The position numbers and the translations under genes are program-made. Below are positions 15,956-24,272 of a stretch of DNA of 33,911 nt, one piece after another. The DNA comes from Oscillospiraceae bacterium. Lineage in GTDB: Bacteria > Bacillota > Clostridia > Oscillospirales > Ruminococcaceae. The stretch lies in contig WRLV01000018.1 in NCBI GenBank assembly GCA_009777445.1, positions 1-33,911 on the forward strand. Reading direction: 5' to 3'. A model generated the notes under the pieces. The model was not told where the DNA came from and searched no databases. It saw only the letters and a program-made list of their open reading frames with translations. The first letter of the stretch is position 1. Every line of letters begins with the position of its first letter.

Positions 15956-15990
15956 TGGGTGAATATGGTTTAGTTTGGGGCAATGTGGAA
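15956..15990 (+). promoter_or_regulatory. putative MraZ operator, four TGGNN boxes
   Basis: TGGGT (15956), TGGTT (15966), TGGGG (15976) and TGGAA (15986) begin exactly 10 bases apart, each separated by 5 bases. This is the arrangement known for MraZ: direct TGGGN boxes with 5-base spacers, one per helical turn, contacted by the ring-shaped oligomer. Two boxes match TGGGN and two match TGG only. Lying downstream of the start point, bound MraZ would block the polymerase. Confidence 0.75.
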
Positions 15991-16039
15991 AAACCTGTTG
16001 AAAGTGTTTAAAGTCTGTTTGCGAAAGGGGTGAGGTTAA

Positions 16040-16429
16040 TTGAAAGCAACGCTTGATGTTCAAAATCGAATAACCTTACCCACGAAGTTGCGCGGCATAT
16101 TCGGAAGCAACTTTCGCATAACCAAAGGCATAGACGAGCCATGTGTGACGATTTATACCGATGAAAGCTGGGCGGAGTTGGTTGAGCGAATGAAAGCCCT
16201 TTCTTATACAAAGAGAAACAGGTTTCAAAGATTTTTAGAGAAAGAAGAAATAGAAACGGACAAGCAGGGGCGTTTTGTTATCCCTTCGCGGTTTCGTGAA
16301 TACGCCGACTTGAACAGCGAGCTTGAAATCGTGTGGATGGAAGGTTACGCCGAAATCTGGAACAAAGACAATTGGGATAAGAACGAGGTTTCTCGTGAAG
16401 AAGCTCTCCTAATCGCAGATGAGCTATGA
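16040..16429 (+). CDS. mraZ: transcriptional regulator MraZ
   Basis: 129 residues from TTG 16040. A stop codon lies directly upstream in frame, so no earlier start is possible, and AAAGGGG sits 9 bases before. MraZ has two AbrB-like repeats, each with a DxxxR motif: LDVQNRITLPTKLRGIFG (about 5-22) and TDKQGRFVIPSRFREYADL (about 74-92). The second is canonical. The first has Q-N where D-x-K-G-R is usual, and the protein lacks the usual MFxGxYxH opening, so the N-terminus is some 10 residues short. It represses the division cluster by binding TGGGN boxes, four of which lie 50 bases upstream. Its stop overlaps the rsmH start. Confidence 0.92.
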   Translation: MKATLDVQNRITLPTKLRGIFGSNFRITKGIDEPCVTIYTDESWAELVERMKALSYTKRNRFQRFLEKEEIETDKQGRFVIPSRFREYADLNSELEIVWMEGYAEIWNKDNWDKNEVSREEALLIADEL

Positions 16430-17367
16430 TGGAGTTCAAACACATTCCCGTTTTGCTTGATGAGTGTATCAATGCCCTGAATATTATGTCGAACGGAGTC
16501 TATGCAGACTTAACGGTTGGCGGCGCGGGACACAGCATTGAAATTGCAAAACGATTAGACTTAAAAAAAGGCAGACTTATTTGTTTTGACCGTGATGAAC
16601 AGGCAATACTTGCGGCAAAACAGCGGCTTGAAATTTTCGACTTGAATTTTAATTTTATACACGACAATTTCACAAACTTTAACGAACATATGAACAGATT
16701 AAATATTGAAAAACTCAATGGCGCGCTTATAGATTTGGGGGTATCGTCTCATCAGTTAGATACACCTGAGCGTGGATTTTCTTTCCACGCCGATGCCCCA
16801 CTTGACATGAGAATGAACCCGCGTGACGGCGAACTGAGCGCGTATGATGTGGTTAACGACTATGACGAACAACGTTTAGTTAGTATTCTATATTCCTACG
16901 GCGAAGAAAAATATGCGAAGAGCATAGCAAAGGGGATTATTAGAGCAAGGGCAATTTCTCCCGTTGGCACGACAGGGCAGCTTGCACAGATTATAAAGAG
17001 CAATGTTCCGCTGAAAGTGCGGCGGGAGAAAAATCCTTGCCGAAAGACATTCCAGGCTATACGAATAGAGGTGAACGGCGAATTGTCCGCCATTTCAGAT
17101 GCTATACCCCAAGTGTTTGAGCGATTAGCACAGGGTGGCAGATTGGCGGTATTGACGTTCCACTCAATAGAAGACAGGTTAGTCAAAAATTTGTTTAAAG
17201 AGTTCTCAAAGGGGTGCTCTTGCCCCCCTGACTTTCCTATCTGTGTTTGCGCAAAAAAACCACGCGGCAAACTTGTCAGCAGAAAACCGATTGCCCCGTC
17301 CGAAAATGAGTTAAGTGAAAACGCAAGAAGCAGAAGCGCGAAACTCAGAGTAATTGAAGTTGTCTAA
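16426..17367 (+). CDS. rsmH: 16S rRNA (cytosine-1402-N4)-methyltransferase
   Basis: 313 residues. RsmH (MraW) transfers a methyl group from S-adenosylmethionine to N4 of C1402 in the decoding centre of 16S rRNA. The opening FKHIPVLLDECINAL, the SAM-binding YADLTVGGAGHS, LIDLGVSSHQLDTPERGFSF, DMRMNP and LTFHSIEDRLVKNLFKE are all family marks. The GCSCPPDFPICVCAKKP cysteine segment and SRSAKLRV end are also normal. Two ATGs overlap the mraZ stop (16426 and 16429); either gives coupling, and no separate ribosome site is visible. Conserved second position in the mra cluster. Confidence 0.97.
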   Translation: MMEFKHIPVLLDECINALNIMSNGVYADLTVGGAGHSIEIAKRLDLKKGRLICFDRDEQAILAAKQRLEIFDLNFNFIHDNFTNFNEHMNRLNIEKLNGALIDLGVSSHQLDTPERGFSFHADAPLDMRMNPRDGELSAYDVVNDYDEQRLVSILYSYGEEKYAKSIAKGIIRARAISPVGTTGQLAQIIKSNVPLKVRREKNPCRKTFQAIRIEVNGELSAISDAIPQVFERLAQGGRLAVLTFHSIEDRLVKNLFKEFSKGCSCPPDFPICVCAKKPRGKLVSRKPIAPSENELSENARSRSAKLRVIEVV

Positions 17368-17386
17368 TTATTTATGGAGGTATGTT

Positions 17387-17863
17387 ATGAGAAACTCAAA
17401 TTTAGCTTACAGTCTTGACTCGCACGCTCTTGAAGAAAAAAGAAGACAGCAAGAACGTCATGAAAATAAAATAGGCGTTACGCCGCCAAAAAGAGAAGGG
17501 AATTTTGCGGTTATCCTTCTTCTCGGACTTTTAGTTTTGACTGCTTTAGGTATACTCGTTATGTCTAAAGCGGAGGTTTCAATAACATCGTCGAAAATAA
17601 ACGAAAAAACCGTGCTTTTAGAAAAGGCAAAATCAGAAAACCGCCGCTTACAATCAAATTTAGACAATCTTTATACCCTCACTAAAATTGAGGAATTTGC
17701 TACCACCGAATTAGGTCTTGAAAAAATCAAAGACAGCCAGGTGTTCTATCCGTCAATCAACGTTGGAAAGTTAAGCGAAGTGGTAGAAAGAAAAAGCTCT
17801 GACCCAATCGTGGTAGCGGAAGATTTGTTTAATGAGGCAGTGGAATATTTAGGCTTCCGATAA
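17387..17863 (+). CDS. ftsL: FtsL-like divisome protein
   Basis: 158 residues from ATG 17387, chosen for TGGAGG six bases upstream; an earlier in-frame ATG at 17354 lies inside rsmH. The layout is that of FtsL: a basic cytoplasmic tail (1-38, KRRQQERHENK), one membrane span (about 39-59), then an outside coiled coil (about 64-105, SSKINEKTVLLEKAKSENRRLQSNLDNLYTL) and an IEEFATTELGLEKIKDSQVFY segment typical of FtsL/DivIC proteins. With FtsQ/DivIB and FtsB/DivIC it activates FtsW-FtsI. Sequence similarity in this family is low, so the name rests on position between rsmH and the division PBP and on the layout. Confidence 0.87.
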   Translation: MRNSNLAYSLDSHALEEKRRQQERHENKIGVTPPKREGNFAVILLLGLLVLTALGILVMSKAEVSITSSKINEKTVLLEKAKSENRRLQSNLDNLYTLTKIEEFATTELGLEKIKDSQVFYPSINVGKLSEVVERKSSDPIVVAEDLFNEAVEYLGFR

Positions 17864-17911
17864 AATAAGATAGTAAGGACATACTGATAGATTGAAAGCG
17901 AGGTGTAACTG

Positions 17912-20335
17912 TTGTCAAATCAACCGACTAAATTAATGAAAACCCGTCTTGGGATAGGTGTCTTTTCGGTTTTAGTGCTTTTCGCGGCTTATGTTACGTT
18001 TAAAGTGTTTGAAGCGGCTATCATCAACGAAGAATATTATAAAGGAAAAGCTAATGCCCAACAGTTGGATACGACAGTAATAAACGCCGACCGCGGCACT
18101 GTCTATGACACAAACGGTAAAATTTTAGCTCAAAGTAATACGGCTTGGGATGTTGATATTTCGCCGAACACTATAGAAAGCAATAGAACACATTACCAAA
18201 GAGTAAGAGCAAGAAGGGCACTCGCCGAATATGAAAAAGCAGTGAAAGATGGAGCTGTGAATTTAACTCCGCCCTCACCCAATGCCATCTATGACGAGGC
18301 TGAAGAAATAGCGAGCGCGCTGTCTGAAATATTGGGTGTCGATAAACAAAAAATCTTAGATATGTGCGCTAATACCGAAATGCGCCATGTGTATGTCATG
18401 AGAAAGGTGGATAAAGAACAGTACGACCAAATTATCGACTTTAAAAGTAACAAGCTTATCGGGGAGTTTAGCTTGAACTTGACTAAAAACTCTAAACGCG
18501 ATTATCCCAACGGCACTCTTGCTGCTAACGTTATAGGCTTTACTAACTTTGAAAACGAGGGAATTTACGGGATTGAAGCGTATTATGACGAATATCTTCA
18601 AGGGGTGAACGGAAAAGAAGAGCGGGCAACCGATGTTTCCGGAAACCCGATGCCCTATGCGTTTAAAGCGAATTTCCCGGCGCAAGAAGGAAACGCATTA
18701 TACCTCACCATTGACGAGGTTCTCCAGTTTTATCTTGAGAAACACCTTGAAACCACTGTCTCACAGCATAAAGTTAACAATCGCGCAACCGGAATTATCA
18801 TGAGCCCGAAAACAGGGGCAGTTTTAGCAATGGCTACCTACCCTTCTTATAACTTGAACGAACCGGGGCAACTTTCTCCACAGGCACAAGAGCAGGTAGA
18901 TGCCATGCGTAAACAACTTGTGGCAGATGCGGCAACGTCAAAAGGTTTTTTAATTATTGACGATGAGAGTTTGTTAAACGAACACGAAATAGAATTTATT
19001 GACGGTGAAATCAACGCCTTAGACAGTGTTTTGAGAGAAACCCAATGGAAGAACAAAGCGGTGAGTGAACTTTATTTCCCCGGCTCGGTCTTTAAGGTAA
19101 TAACAACCGCCGCCGCTTTAGAAGAGCATACCGTGTCACAAGGCTCACACTTCTTTTGCTCAGGGAGCAGAACCATTGCCGACACCACTATAAGTTGTTG
19201 GCTAACAAGCGGACACGGCGGACTAAACTTATTGCAGTCAATCACAAAATCATGCAACCCTGCTTTTATGGACATAGGGGCGAGCTTAGGAAAGCACAAG
19301 TTCAGCGACTATCTCGAGTCGTTCGGGCTAACCGTCAAAACAGGCATTGACCTGCCCGGTGAAGCGACTTCTCTCTATATGCCGCGAGAAAGAATGGGAC
19401 CGGTTGAGCTTGCAAGCTGTTCTTTCGGCCAAACAAATAAACTAACTCCAATACAAGTCATTACTGCCTTTGCCGCGACAATAAACGGCGGATATTTAGT
19501 GACACCGTATGTTGTTGACAAAATTGTCGATAATAACTCTAACATAGTAAAAAGCGCGGAACCTGTCGTCAAAAGACAGGTGGTGAGCGGCGCAACGTCA
19601 GACCAAATGAAAGATTTGTTGGAACAGGTAGTGCGCGCAAACGGCGGCTCCAACGCATATATCGCCGGTTATAGAATCGGCGGCAAAAGCGGTACCACCG
19701 AGAAACTTGACGAACTTGAGAAAAACAATGGTGAAATGCGCTTTGTTTCAACGTTTTGCGCCTTTACCCCTGCCGATGACCCTGAAATTATAATGTTGGT
19801 TTGTGTAGATGAGCCGCTAAGCGGAACATTTTACGGGAGCGCGGTTGCCGCCCCGGTTGTGTCTAACGTGTTCAGGGAAAGTTTAAGCTATTTGGAAATC
19901 TATCCCCATTATACCGCTGAGGAACAAGCGGCGCAAGAAATAGCCGTTCCCCATCTTCGCGGTCTTAGCGCGATTGATGCTTCTACTTCTTTGAACGTTG
20001 TGGGGTTGAAAGCCGAGTTTATAGGCGAGCGCACGGGTGGAAGTGTTCAGTTCACTGTTCCGCAAGCAGGGCAAAAAATCTCACGCGACGGCACAGTTGT
20101 GGTATATCTTGCCGAGCAAGATTATATAATGAGCATTGTACCGAGTGTTATCGGCATGAGCATATTAGAAGCTAACAATGCCATAACCAATGCAGGGTTG
20201 AACATATCTCTCACGGGCGGTGCGATTGAAAATCAATACGCAAAAGCAACGGCGCAAAGCCTTGAGCCATTCACATCGGTAGCATCGGGAACCGTGGTAG
20301 AGGTAACATTTACGGTAACGGAGGAAGGATATTGA
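17912..20335 (+). CDS. ftsI: division transpeptidase FtsI/PBP2B with two PASTA domains
   Basis: 807 residues from TTG 17912 (GAGGTG 6 bases upstream). This is a class B PBP that crosslinks septal peptidoglycan with FtsW as glycosyltransferase. One membrane anchor lies at about 13-35. The dimerisation domain opens with ADRGTVYDTNGKILAQS (59-75). The transpeptidase has SVFK (Ser392-Lys395), SCN (447-449) and KSGT (592-595). Two PASTA domains follow at about 677-735 and 741-803, as in B. subtilis PbpB; SpoVD has one, so I favour the vegetative protein, though only one such gene is present here. About 65 extra residues (316-384), acidic and helical, lie between the TYPSYNLN strand and the active serine. 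The end overlaps murE by 4 bases. Confidence 0.93.
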   Translation: MSNQPTKLMKTRLGIGVFSVLVLFAAYVTFKVFEAAIINEEYYKGKANAQQLDTTVINADRGTVYDTNGKILAQSNTAWDVDISPNTIESNRTHYQRVRARRALAEYEKAVKDGAVNLTPPSPNAIYDEAEEIASALSEILGVDKQKILDMCANTEMRHVYVMRKVDKEQYDQIIDFKSNKLIGEFSLNLTKNSKRDYPNGTLAANVIGFTNFENEGIYGIEAYYDEYLQGVNGKEERATDVSGNPMPYAFKANFPAQEGNALYLTIDEVLQFYLEKHLETTVSQHKVNNRATGIIMSPKTGAVLAMATYPSYNLNEPGQLSPQAQEQVDAMRKQLVADAATSKGFLIIDDESLLNEHEIEFIDGEINALDSVLRETQWKNKAVSELYFPGSVFKVITTAAALEEHTVSQGSHFFCSGSRTIADTTISCWLTSGHGGLNLLQSITKSCNPAFMDIGASLGKHKFSDYLESFGLTVKTGIDLPGEATSLYMPRERMGPVELASCSFGQTNKLTPIQVITAFAATINGGYLVTPYVVDKIVDNNSNIVKSAEPVVKRQVVSGATSDQMKDLLEQVVRANGGSNAYIAGYRIGGKSGTTEKLDELEKNNGEMRFVSTFCAFTPADDPEIIMLVCVDEPLSGTFYGSAVAAPVVSNVFRESLSYLEIYPHYTAEEQAAQEIAVPHLRGLSAIDASTSLNVVGLKAEFIGERTGGSVQFTVPQAGQKISRDGTVVVYLAEQDYIMSIVPSVIGMSILEANNAITNAGLNISLTGGAIENQYAKATAQSLEPFTSVASGTVVEVTFTVTEEGY

Positions 20336-21780
20336 GGTTATCGGAACTTTTTTTAGAGCATAAACTCCTAAACCCACAAACAGAGGTAACAGGGATTTGC
20401 GACAACTCTAAGTTATTTAAAAAAGGGAATGTCTTTGTTTGTATAAAAGGGGAGAAATTTGATTCCCACTGCCTTGCCGCCGAAATGTTGCAAGACGGGG
20501 CGGCGGCAGTGGTGGTTGAACGAGATTTAGGGCTTGAAAACCAGCTCATTGTTGAGGATAGTCGCAGCTTTCTTTCGGTGTTGGCTAAAAGGTTTTACGG
20601 CGCGCCGACACAAAGGCTGAAGCTGATTGCAGTCACCGGAACTAACGGCAAAAGCACGGTTGCGGCTTTAGTTCAATTTATCTTAAACGATTTGGGTTTT
20701 AAATGCGGCTCGATTGGAACAATTGGATATGATGTCTGCAAAACGGTCTATAAAGCTGAGTTCACCACCCCGGGGGCTGTTGAGTTATATCGCCTTTTCA
20801 AAGAAATGGCAGACAACGGCGCGCAATATTGCGTGATTGAAACGTCCTCTCAAGGTTTAGCGCAACGCCGTTTTGCTTACGAAACGGCGGCTTGCGGCAT
20901 TTTCACCAACCTAACGCCCGAGCATCTTGATGTACACGGCAATATGGAAAACTATTTTAAAGCAAAAAAACTGCTTTTCGATATGTGTGAGAGTGCGGTG
21001 GTGTGTGTTGACGATGAATACGGCAGAAGGCTGTTTAATTCTATAAAAAACGAGAAGAAAGAACCCGTTGTCGGTTATTCTGTTGACGATGTGGCGGATT
21101 ATTTCGCGATTAATATTAAGTCCGCGGGTGATAGTGCTTCATATTGGCTTAGCTCTGCTTGTTTTGAAAAGTCGTTCCCGTTGAAACTGAAAATGCCGGG
21201 TAAGTTTAACATAGCCAATTCAATGGCGGCAATCGCGGCGGTTTGCGCTTTGGGAATAAAAATTAACGATGCAGTTGAGTCGATTCAAAAATGCGAAGGC
21301 GTGAGTGGAAGAAGCGAGGTGATTTACAGAGCCCACTTTACAGTGATTCGCGATTATGCCCACACAGCGGATGCCTTAGAAAAGTTCTTAAAGAGTGTCA
21401 GAGCCTCTGCTAAAGGCAGAGTCCTTTGCCTTTTCGGTGCGGCAGGAGAGAGAGATGATACGAAAAGACCGAGTATGGGGGAAGTCGCGGCAGAATTAGC
21501 CGACTATCTTGTTGTTACTTCTGACAATCCGCGTGACGAAGACCAACAAAAAATAATCGACGATGTTGTTAAAGGCATAAAAGAGCATTCAGTTCCTTAT
21601 GAAACATACATTGACCGCCACGAAGCGATAATAGCTATATTAAAACAGGCAAAAGAAAACGACATAGTAGTACTATGCGGCAAAGGCCACGAAACAGAAC
21701 AGGTAATAGGCAAAGAGAGCATACCGTTTGATGAGAAGGAAATAGTGACGAACAATGTACAATGTACAATTGACAATTGA
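20332..21780 (+). CDS. murE: UDP-MurNAc-tripeptide synthetase
   Basis: 482 residues from TTG 20332; GGAGGAAGG precedes it and the start overlaps the ftsI stop. MurE adds the third stem residue to UDP-MurNAc-Ala-Glu using ATP. The P-loop is TGTNGKST (102-109), followed by the Mur-ligase marks TNLTPEHLDVHGNMENYFKAK (carbamylated Lys near 210) and DYAHTADAL. DNPR (398-401) is the signature that selects meso-diaminopimelate rather than lysine, so the wall is probably mDAP type. The family end (IPFDEKEI) is followed by VTNNVQCTIDN, encoded by the dispersed repeat at the gene end; these 11 residues look acquired. murF, the usual next gene, is absent. Confidence 0.95.
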   Translation: MRLSELFLEHKLLNPQTEVTGICDNSKLFKKGNVFVCIKGEKFDSHCLAAEMLQDGAAAVVVERDLGLENQLIVEDSRSFLSVLAKRFYGAPTQRLKLIAVTGTNGKSTVAALVQFILNDLGFKCGSIGTIGYDVCKTVYKAEFTTPGAVELYRLFKEMADNGAQYCVIETSSQGLAQRRFAYETAACGIFTNLTPEHLDVHGNMENYFKAKKLLFDMCESAVVCVDDEYGRRLFNSIKNEKKEPVVGYSVDDVADYFAINIKSAGDSASYWLSSACFEKSFPLKLKMPGKFNIANSMAAIAAVCALGIKINDAVESIQKCEGVSGRSEVIYRAHFTVIRDYAHTADALEKFLKSVRASAKGRVLCLFGAAGERDDTKRPSMGEVAAELADYLVVTSDNPRDEDQQKIIDDVVKGIKEHSVPYETYIDRHEAIIAILKQAKENDIVVLCGKGHETEQVIGKESIPFDEKEIVTNNVQCTIDN

Positions 21781-21880
21781 CAATTGTGGAGTCGCCTTAC
21801 GGCGACATATTAGAATTTTAAATCCGTCCGCGTTAGCGGACACAATAATTGTCAATTGTCCATTGTCAATTGTCAATTGA
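21745..21880 (+). repeat. MITE-like inverted-repeat element between murE and mraY
   Basis: It starts with GTGACGAACA inside murE. An 18-bp perfect inverted repeat (CAATTGACAATTGACAAT, 21767-21784, with its complement at 21862-21879) encloses two perfect hairpins: GTCGCCTTACGGCGAC (21791-21806, also at 4811) and GTCCGCGTTAGCGGAC (21826-21841). It ends four bases before the mraY ribosome site and carries no gene. It fills the place where murF usually lies. Confidence 0.75.
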
Positions 21881-21896
21881 AACGGAGGGTGGGCCG

Positions 21897-22928
21897 ATGG
21901 GTGTTTGGATTTATATGTTAACGGCACTGACCGCCGCCGTTTTTTCGGCGTTGTTGGGTTTTTGGGTGATTCCCCTGCTTAGAAGAATAAAATTCGGCCA
22001 AACAATCATCGACATAGGCCCCGTGTGGCATAAGCAGAAGAAAGACGGCATTGCCACTATGGGTGGGATTATGTTTATTGTCGGAATATCCGCGGCTTTT
22101 GTCACGGGCTTGGTTATGAGTTATAACGAGGGGAATATAGACTTTTCCGGTGTCGGAGGGCTTAATTTTCAAAAAGCAGTGTCGGGGCTAATCATGGCTC
22201 TTTGCTTTGGATTTATCGGTTTTTTAGACGATTTTATAAAAGTCGCCAAAAAGAGAAATGCCGGTCTTAGCCCAAAGCAAAAGGTTGTGCTTCAAGTTAT
22301 GGTAATAGCAGGATATTTCACGATTAAAATCGTGTCGGGCGACACACGCACATTTATCGAAGTCCCGTTTTTCGGCAATCTTGAGCTGTGGTATTTTTAT
22401 TATATTATTATGGGATTGGGTATTCTCTATATGGTTAACGCCGTCAATTTAACCGACGGCATTGACGGTTTATGCAGTGGCGTTTCGCTGACATACTTTG
22501 CGGCATTTATGCTCATTTGCAACCTGTCGTTGTATAACGAACTCGCAATTTTAGCGGCAGCAGCAGCAGGAGGATGCCTTGGATTTTTGTTTTGGAACTT
22601 CAACCCGGCAAAGGTTTTCATGGGCGACACAGGCTCTATGTTCTTAGGGGGATTAGTCTGTGCGTTGGGTGTGGGGGCGAAGGCAGAAGTATTTATGGTG
22701 TTGACGGGAGCGGTTTATATCTTTGAGGCATTGTCTGTGTTGATTCAAACGACATGGTTTAAGATTACAAAAAAGGCGTATGGAAAAGGGAGAAGAATTT
22801 TTAAGATGACTCCAATTCATCACAGCCTTGAGCTTAGAGGTTGGAGCGAGCCTAAAATAGTTTTTTTGTTTTCGGGGCTAACCGCATTAGGTGGGATTGT
22901 CTCAATTGTCCTGTTAACACAGTTGTAG
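21897..22928 (+). CDS. mraY: phospho-MurNAc-pentapeptide transferase
   Basis: 343 residues from ATG 21897 with GGAGGG 7 bases upstream; a longer frame from 21849 would translate the repeat element and lacks a ribosome site. MraY moves phospho-MurNAc-pentapeptide onto undecaprenyl phosphate, giving lipid I at the membrane. Around ten hydrophobic spans are visible. Family motifs are KKDGIATMGGIMF, LDDFIKVAKKRNAGLSPKQK (Asp pair and Lys), NAVNLTDGIDGL (catalytic Asp region), NFNPAKVFMGDTGSMFLGG and TPIHHSLELRGWSE with the HxH loop. It precedes ftsW directly; murD, normally between them, is missing. Confidence 0.96.
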   Translation: MGVWIYMLTALTAAVFSALLGFWVIPLLRRIKFGQTIIDIGPVWHKQKKDGIATMGGIMFIVGISAAFVTGLVMSYNEGNIDFSGVGGLNFQKAVSGLIMALCFGFIGFLDDFIKVAKKRNAGLSPKQKVVLQVMVIAGYFTIKIVSGDTRTFIEVPFFGNLELWYFYYIIMGLGILYMVNAVNLTDGIDGLCSGVSLTYFAAFMLICNLSLYNELAILAAAAAGGCLGFLFWNFNPAKVFMGDTGSMFLGGLVCALGVGAKAEVFMVLTGAVYIFEALSVLIQTTWFKITKKAYGKGRRIFKMTPIHHSLELRGWSEPKIVFLFSGLTALGGIVSIVLLTQL

Positions 22929-22946
22929 AAAGGAGAAATCTGAAAA

Positions 22947-24272
22947 ATGGAACACCCGAATATAAAGATGAACAAGAGAAGAAAAACGGTGTCAAGCACG
23001 CAAAGAACGCCGTCAAGAAGCACGCCCGATTATACTCGCAATGCGCGCTATCCGACGACAACCGGCAAAAGTTCTAAAGCGTCGTTGGGGCTTGTCGGGA
23101 CAGGTGGCGTGGCTGTAGAAGAGCCGCATATTAAGATGAGAGAACGCCCCCCACGCTGGACTCCGCGGGCTAAGTTTGACATTCCCTTCGCGGCTATTGT
23201 CATTGCGTTGTTGGTTGTGGGGCTGGCGATGATGTTTTCGTCAAGCTATGAGTTTGGGCGAAACGAGCAAGGCAACCCGTATTTTTACATAGAAAGGCAG
23301 TTAACATATGTCGCTATCGGGATAGTCCTAATGCTGGTATTTTCATATATAGATTACCACATTCTTCAAAAAAAAGGGGTTCTCGTTGTAGGCTGTTCGG
23401 TTGCTATTGCCCTGATGCTTGCGGTTAAATTGTGGGGGACCTCACAAGGCGGCGCGGAACGCTGGCTTCAAATTGGGACTGTTACCTTTCAGCCATCGGA
23501 AATGCTTAAAGTGGCGGTGATTGTGGTGTTCGCCTATTTCGGTGAGAAGTTTTATAAAAATCGCGCAAAATTTAAACACGGGTTTCTGCCGTTTGTTATT
23601 TTCTTGGCTGTTTCGTGTGGGCTTACTATTATACAACCTCACTTGTCGGGCACGATTATCATTTTTCTAATTGGAATAACCATGATGTATGTCAGTGGGT
23701 GTCGAAAACGTTATCTATTCGTTTTCTTGGGCGCGTTTGTCTTTTGTGCAATTATAGGGGTGTTACTCTTGCAGGCGGCAGGTTATACTTATTTTGAAAC
23801 TCGCTTTTTGAGTTGGCAAGACCCCGAATACGACATCAGAGGAGAAACCTATCAAACCTATCAATCCCTTATCGCTATGGGTTCGGGCGGTTGGTTCGGC
23901 TTAGGAATTGGCGACTCGCGACAAAAATATTCATACCTTCCGGCAGGGCATAACGACTTTATTTTCTCAATCACGACTGAAGAACTCGGCTTTATCGGGG
24001 CTTTCATCATTATATTGTTGTTTATAATGCTTGTTTTCCGCGGTTTTTATATCGCAAGACGTTCAAGAGACAAATTCGGAATGTTATTAGCGACAGGCAT
24101 AAGCGCGAAAATCGGAATTCAAGCACTCCTTAACATAGGGGTGGCAAGCAATGCAATTCCAAATACGGGGGTCTCTCTGCCATTTTTCAGTTATGGGGGG
24201 ACCGCTATAATAGTCCAACTTATTCAAATAGGAATTATTCTTAACATTTCAAGAAAGGCGGCAATCGAATGA
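22947..24272 (+). CDS. ftsW: septal peptidoglycan glycosyltransferase FtsW
   Basis: 441 residues. FtsW is a SEDS-family enzyme that polymerises lipid II at the septum with FtsI. About ten membrane spans begin at 78. Marks include FQPSEMLK (181-188), GSGGWFGLGIGDSRQKYSYLP, the catalytic Asp337 in GHNDFIFSITTEELG, and PNTGVSLPFFSYGGTAII. FtsW rather than RodA is inferred from the cluster context. The first 75 residues are unusually long, basic and Ser/Thr-rich, probably disordered, and hold the motif ExPxIKM twice (2-8 EHPNIKM and 58-64 EEPHIKM). AAAGGAG precedes ATG 22947. The stop overlaps murG by 4 bases (ATGA). Confidence 0.95.
   Translation: MEHPNIKMNKRRKTVSSTQRTPSRSTPDYTRNARYPTTTGKSSKASLGLVGTGGVAVEEPHIKMRERPPRWTPRAKFDIPFAAIVIALLVVGLAMMFSSSYEFGRNEQGNPYFYIERQLTYVAIGIVLMLVFSYIDYHILQKKGVLVVGCSVAIALMLAVKLWGTSQGGAERWLQIGTVTFQPSEMLKVAVIVVFAYFGEKFYKNRAKFKHGFLPFVIFLAVSCGLTIIQPHLSGTIIIFLIGITMMYVSGCRKRYLFVFLGAFVFCAIIGVLLLQAAGYTYFETRFLSWQDPEYDIRGETYQTYQSLIAMGSGGWFGLGIGDSRQKYSYLPAGHNDFIFSITTEELGFIGAFIIILLFIMLVFRGFYIARRSRDKFGMLLATGISAKIGIQALLNIGVASNAIPNTGVSLPFFSYGGTAIIVQLIQIGIILNISRKAAIE

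Noticed and set aside
15955-16011. 18-codon frame (MGEYGLVWG...) after a TAGGAG site in the mraZ leader, a possible leader peptide.
   Set aside because: The stretch is explained by the 10-bp phased TGGNN boxes, the ribosome-site spacing is short, and the peptide has no regulatory codon runs.
21745-21880. Classical insertion sequence between murE and mraY.
   Set aside because: No transposase frame and no clear target-site duplication; at most a non-autonomous element.
21849-21896. N-terminal extension of MraY from ATG 21849.
   Set aside because: It would translate the repeat element and has no ribosome site; GGAGGG precedes ATG 21897.
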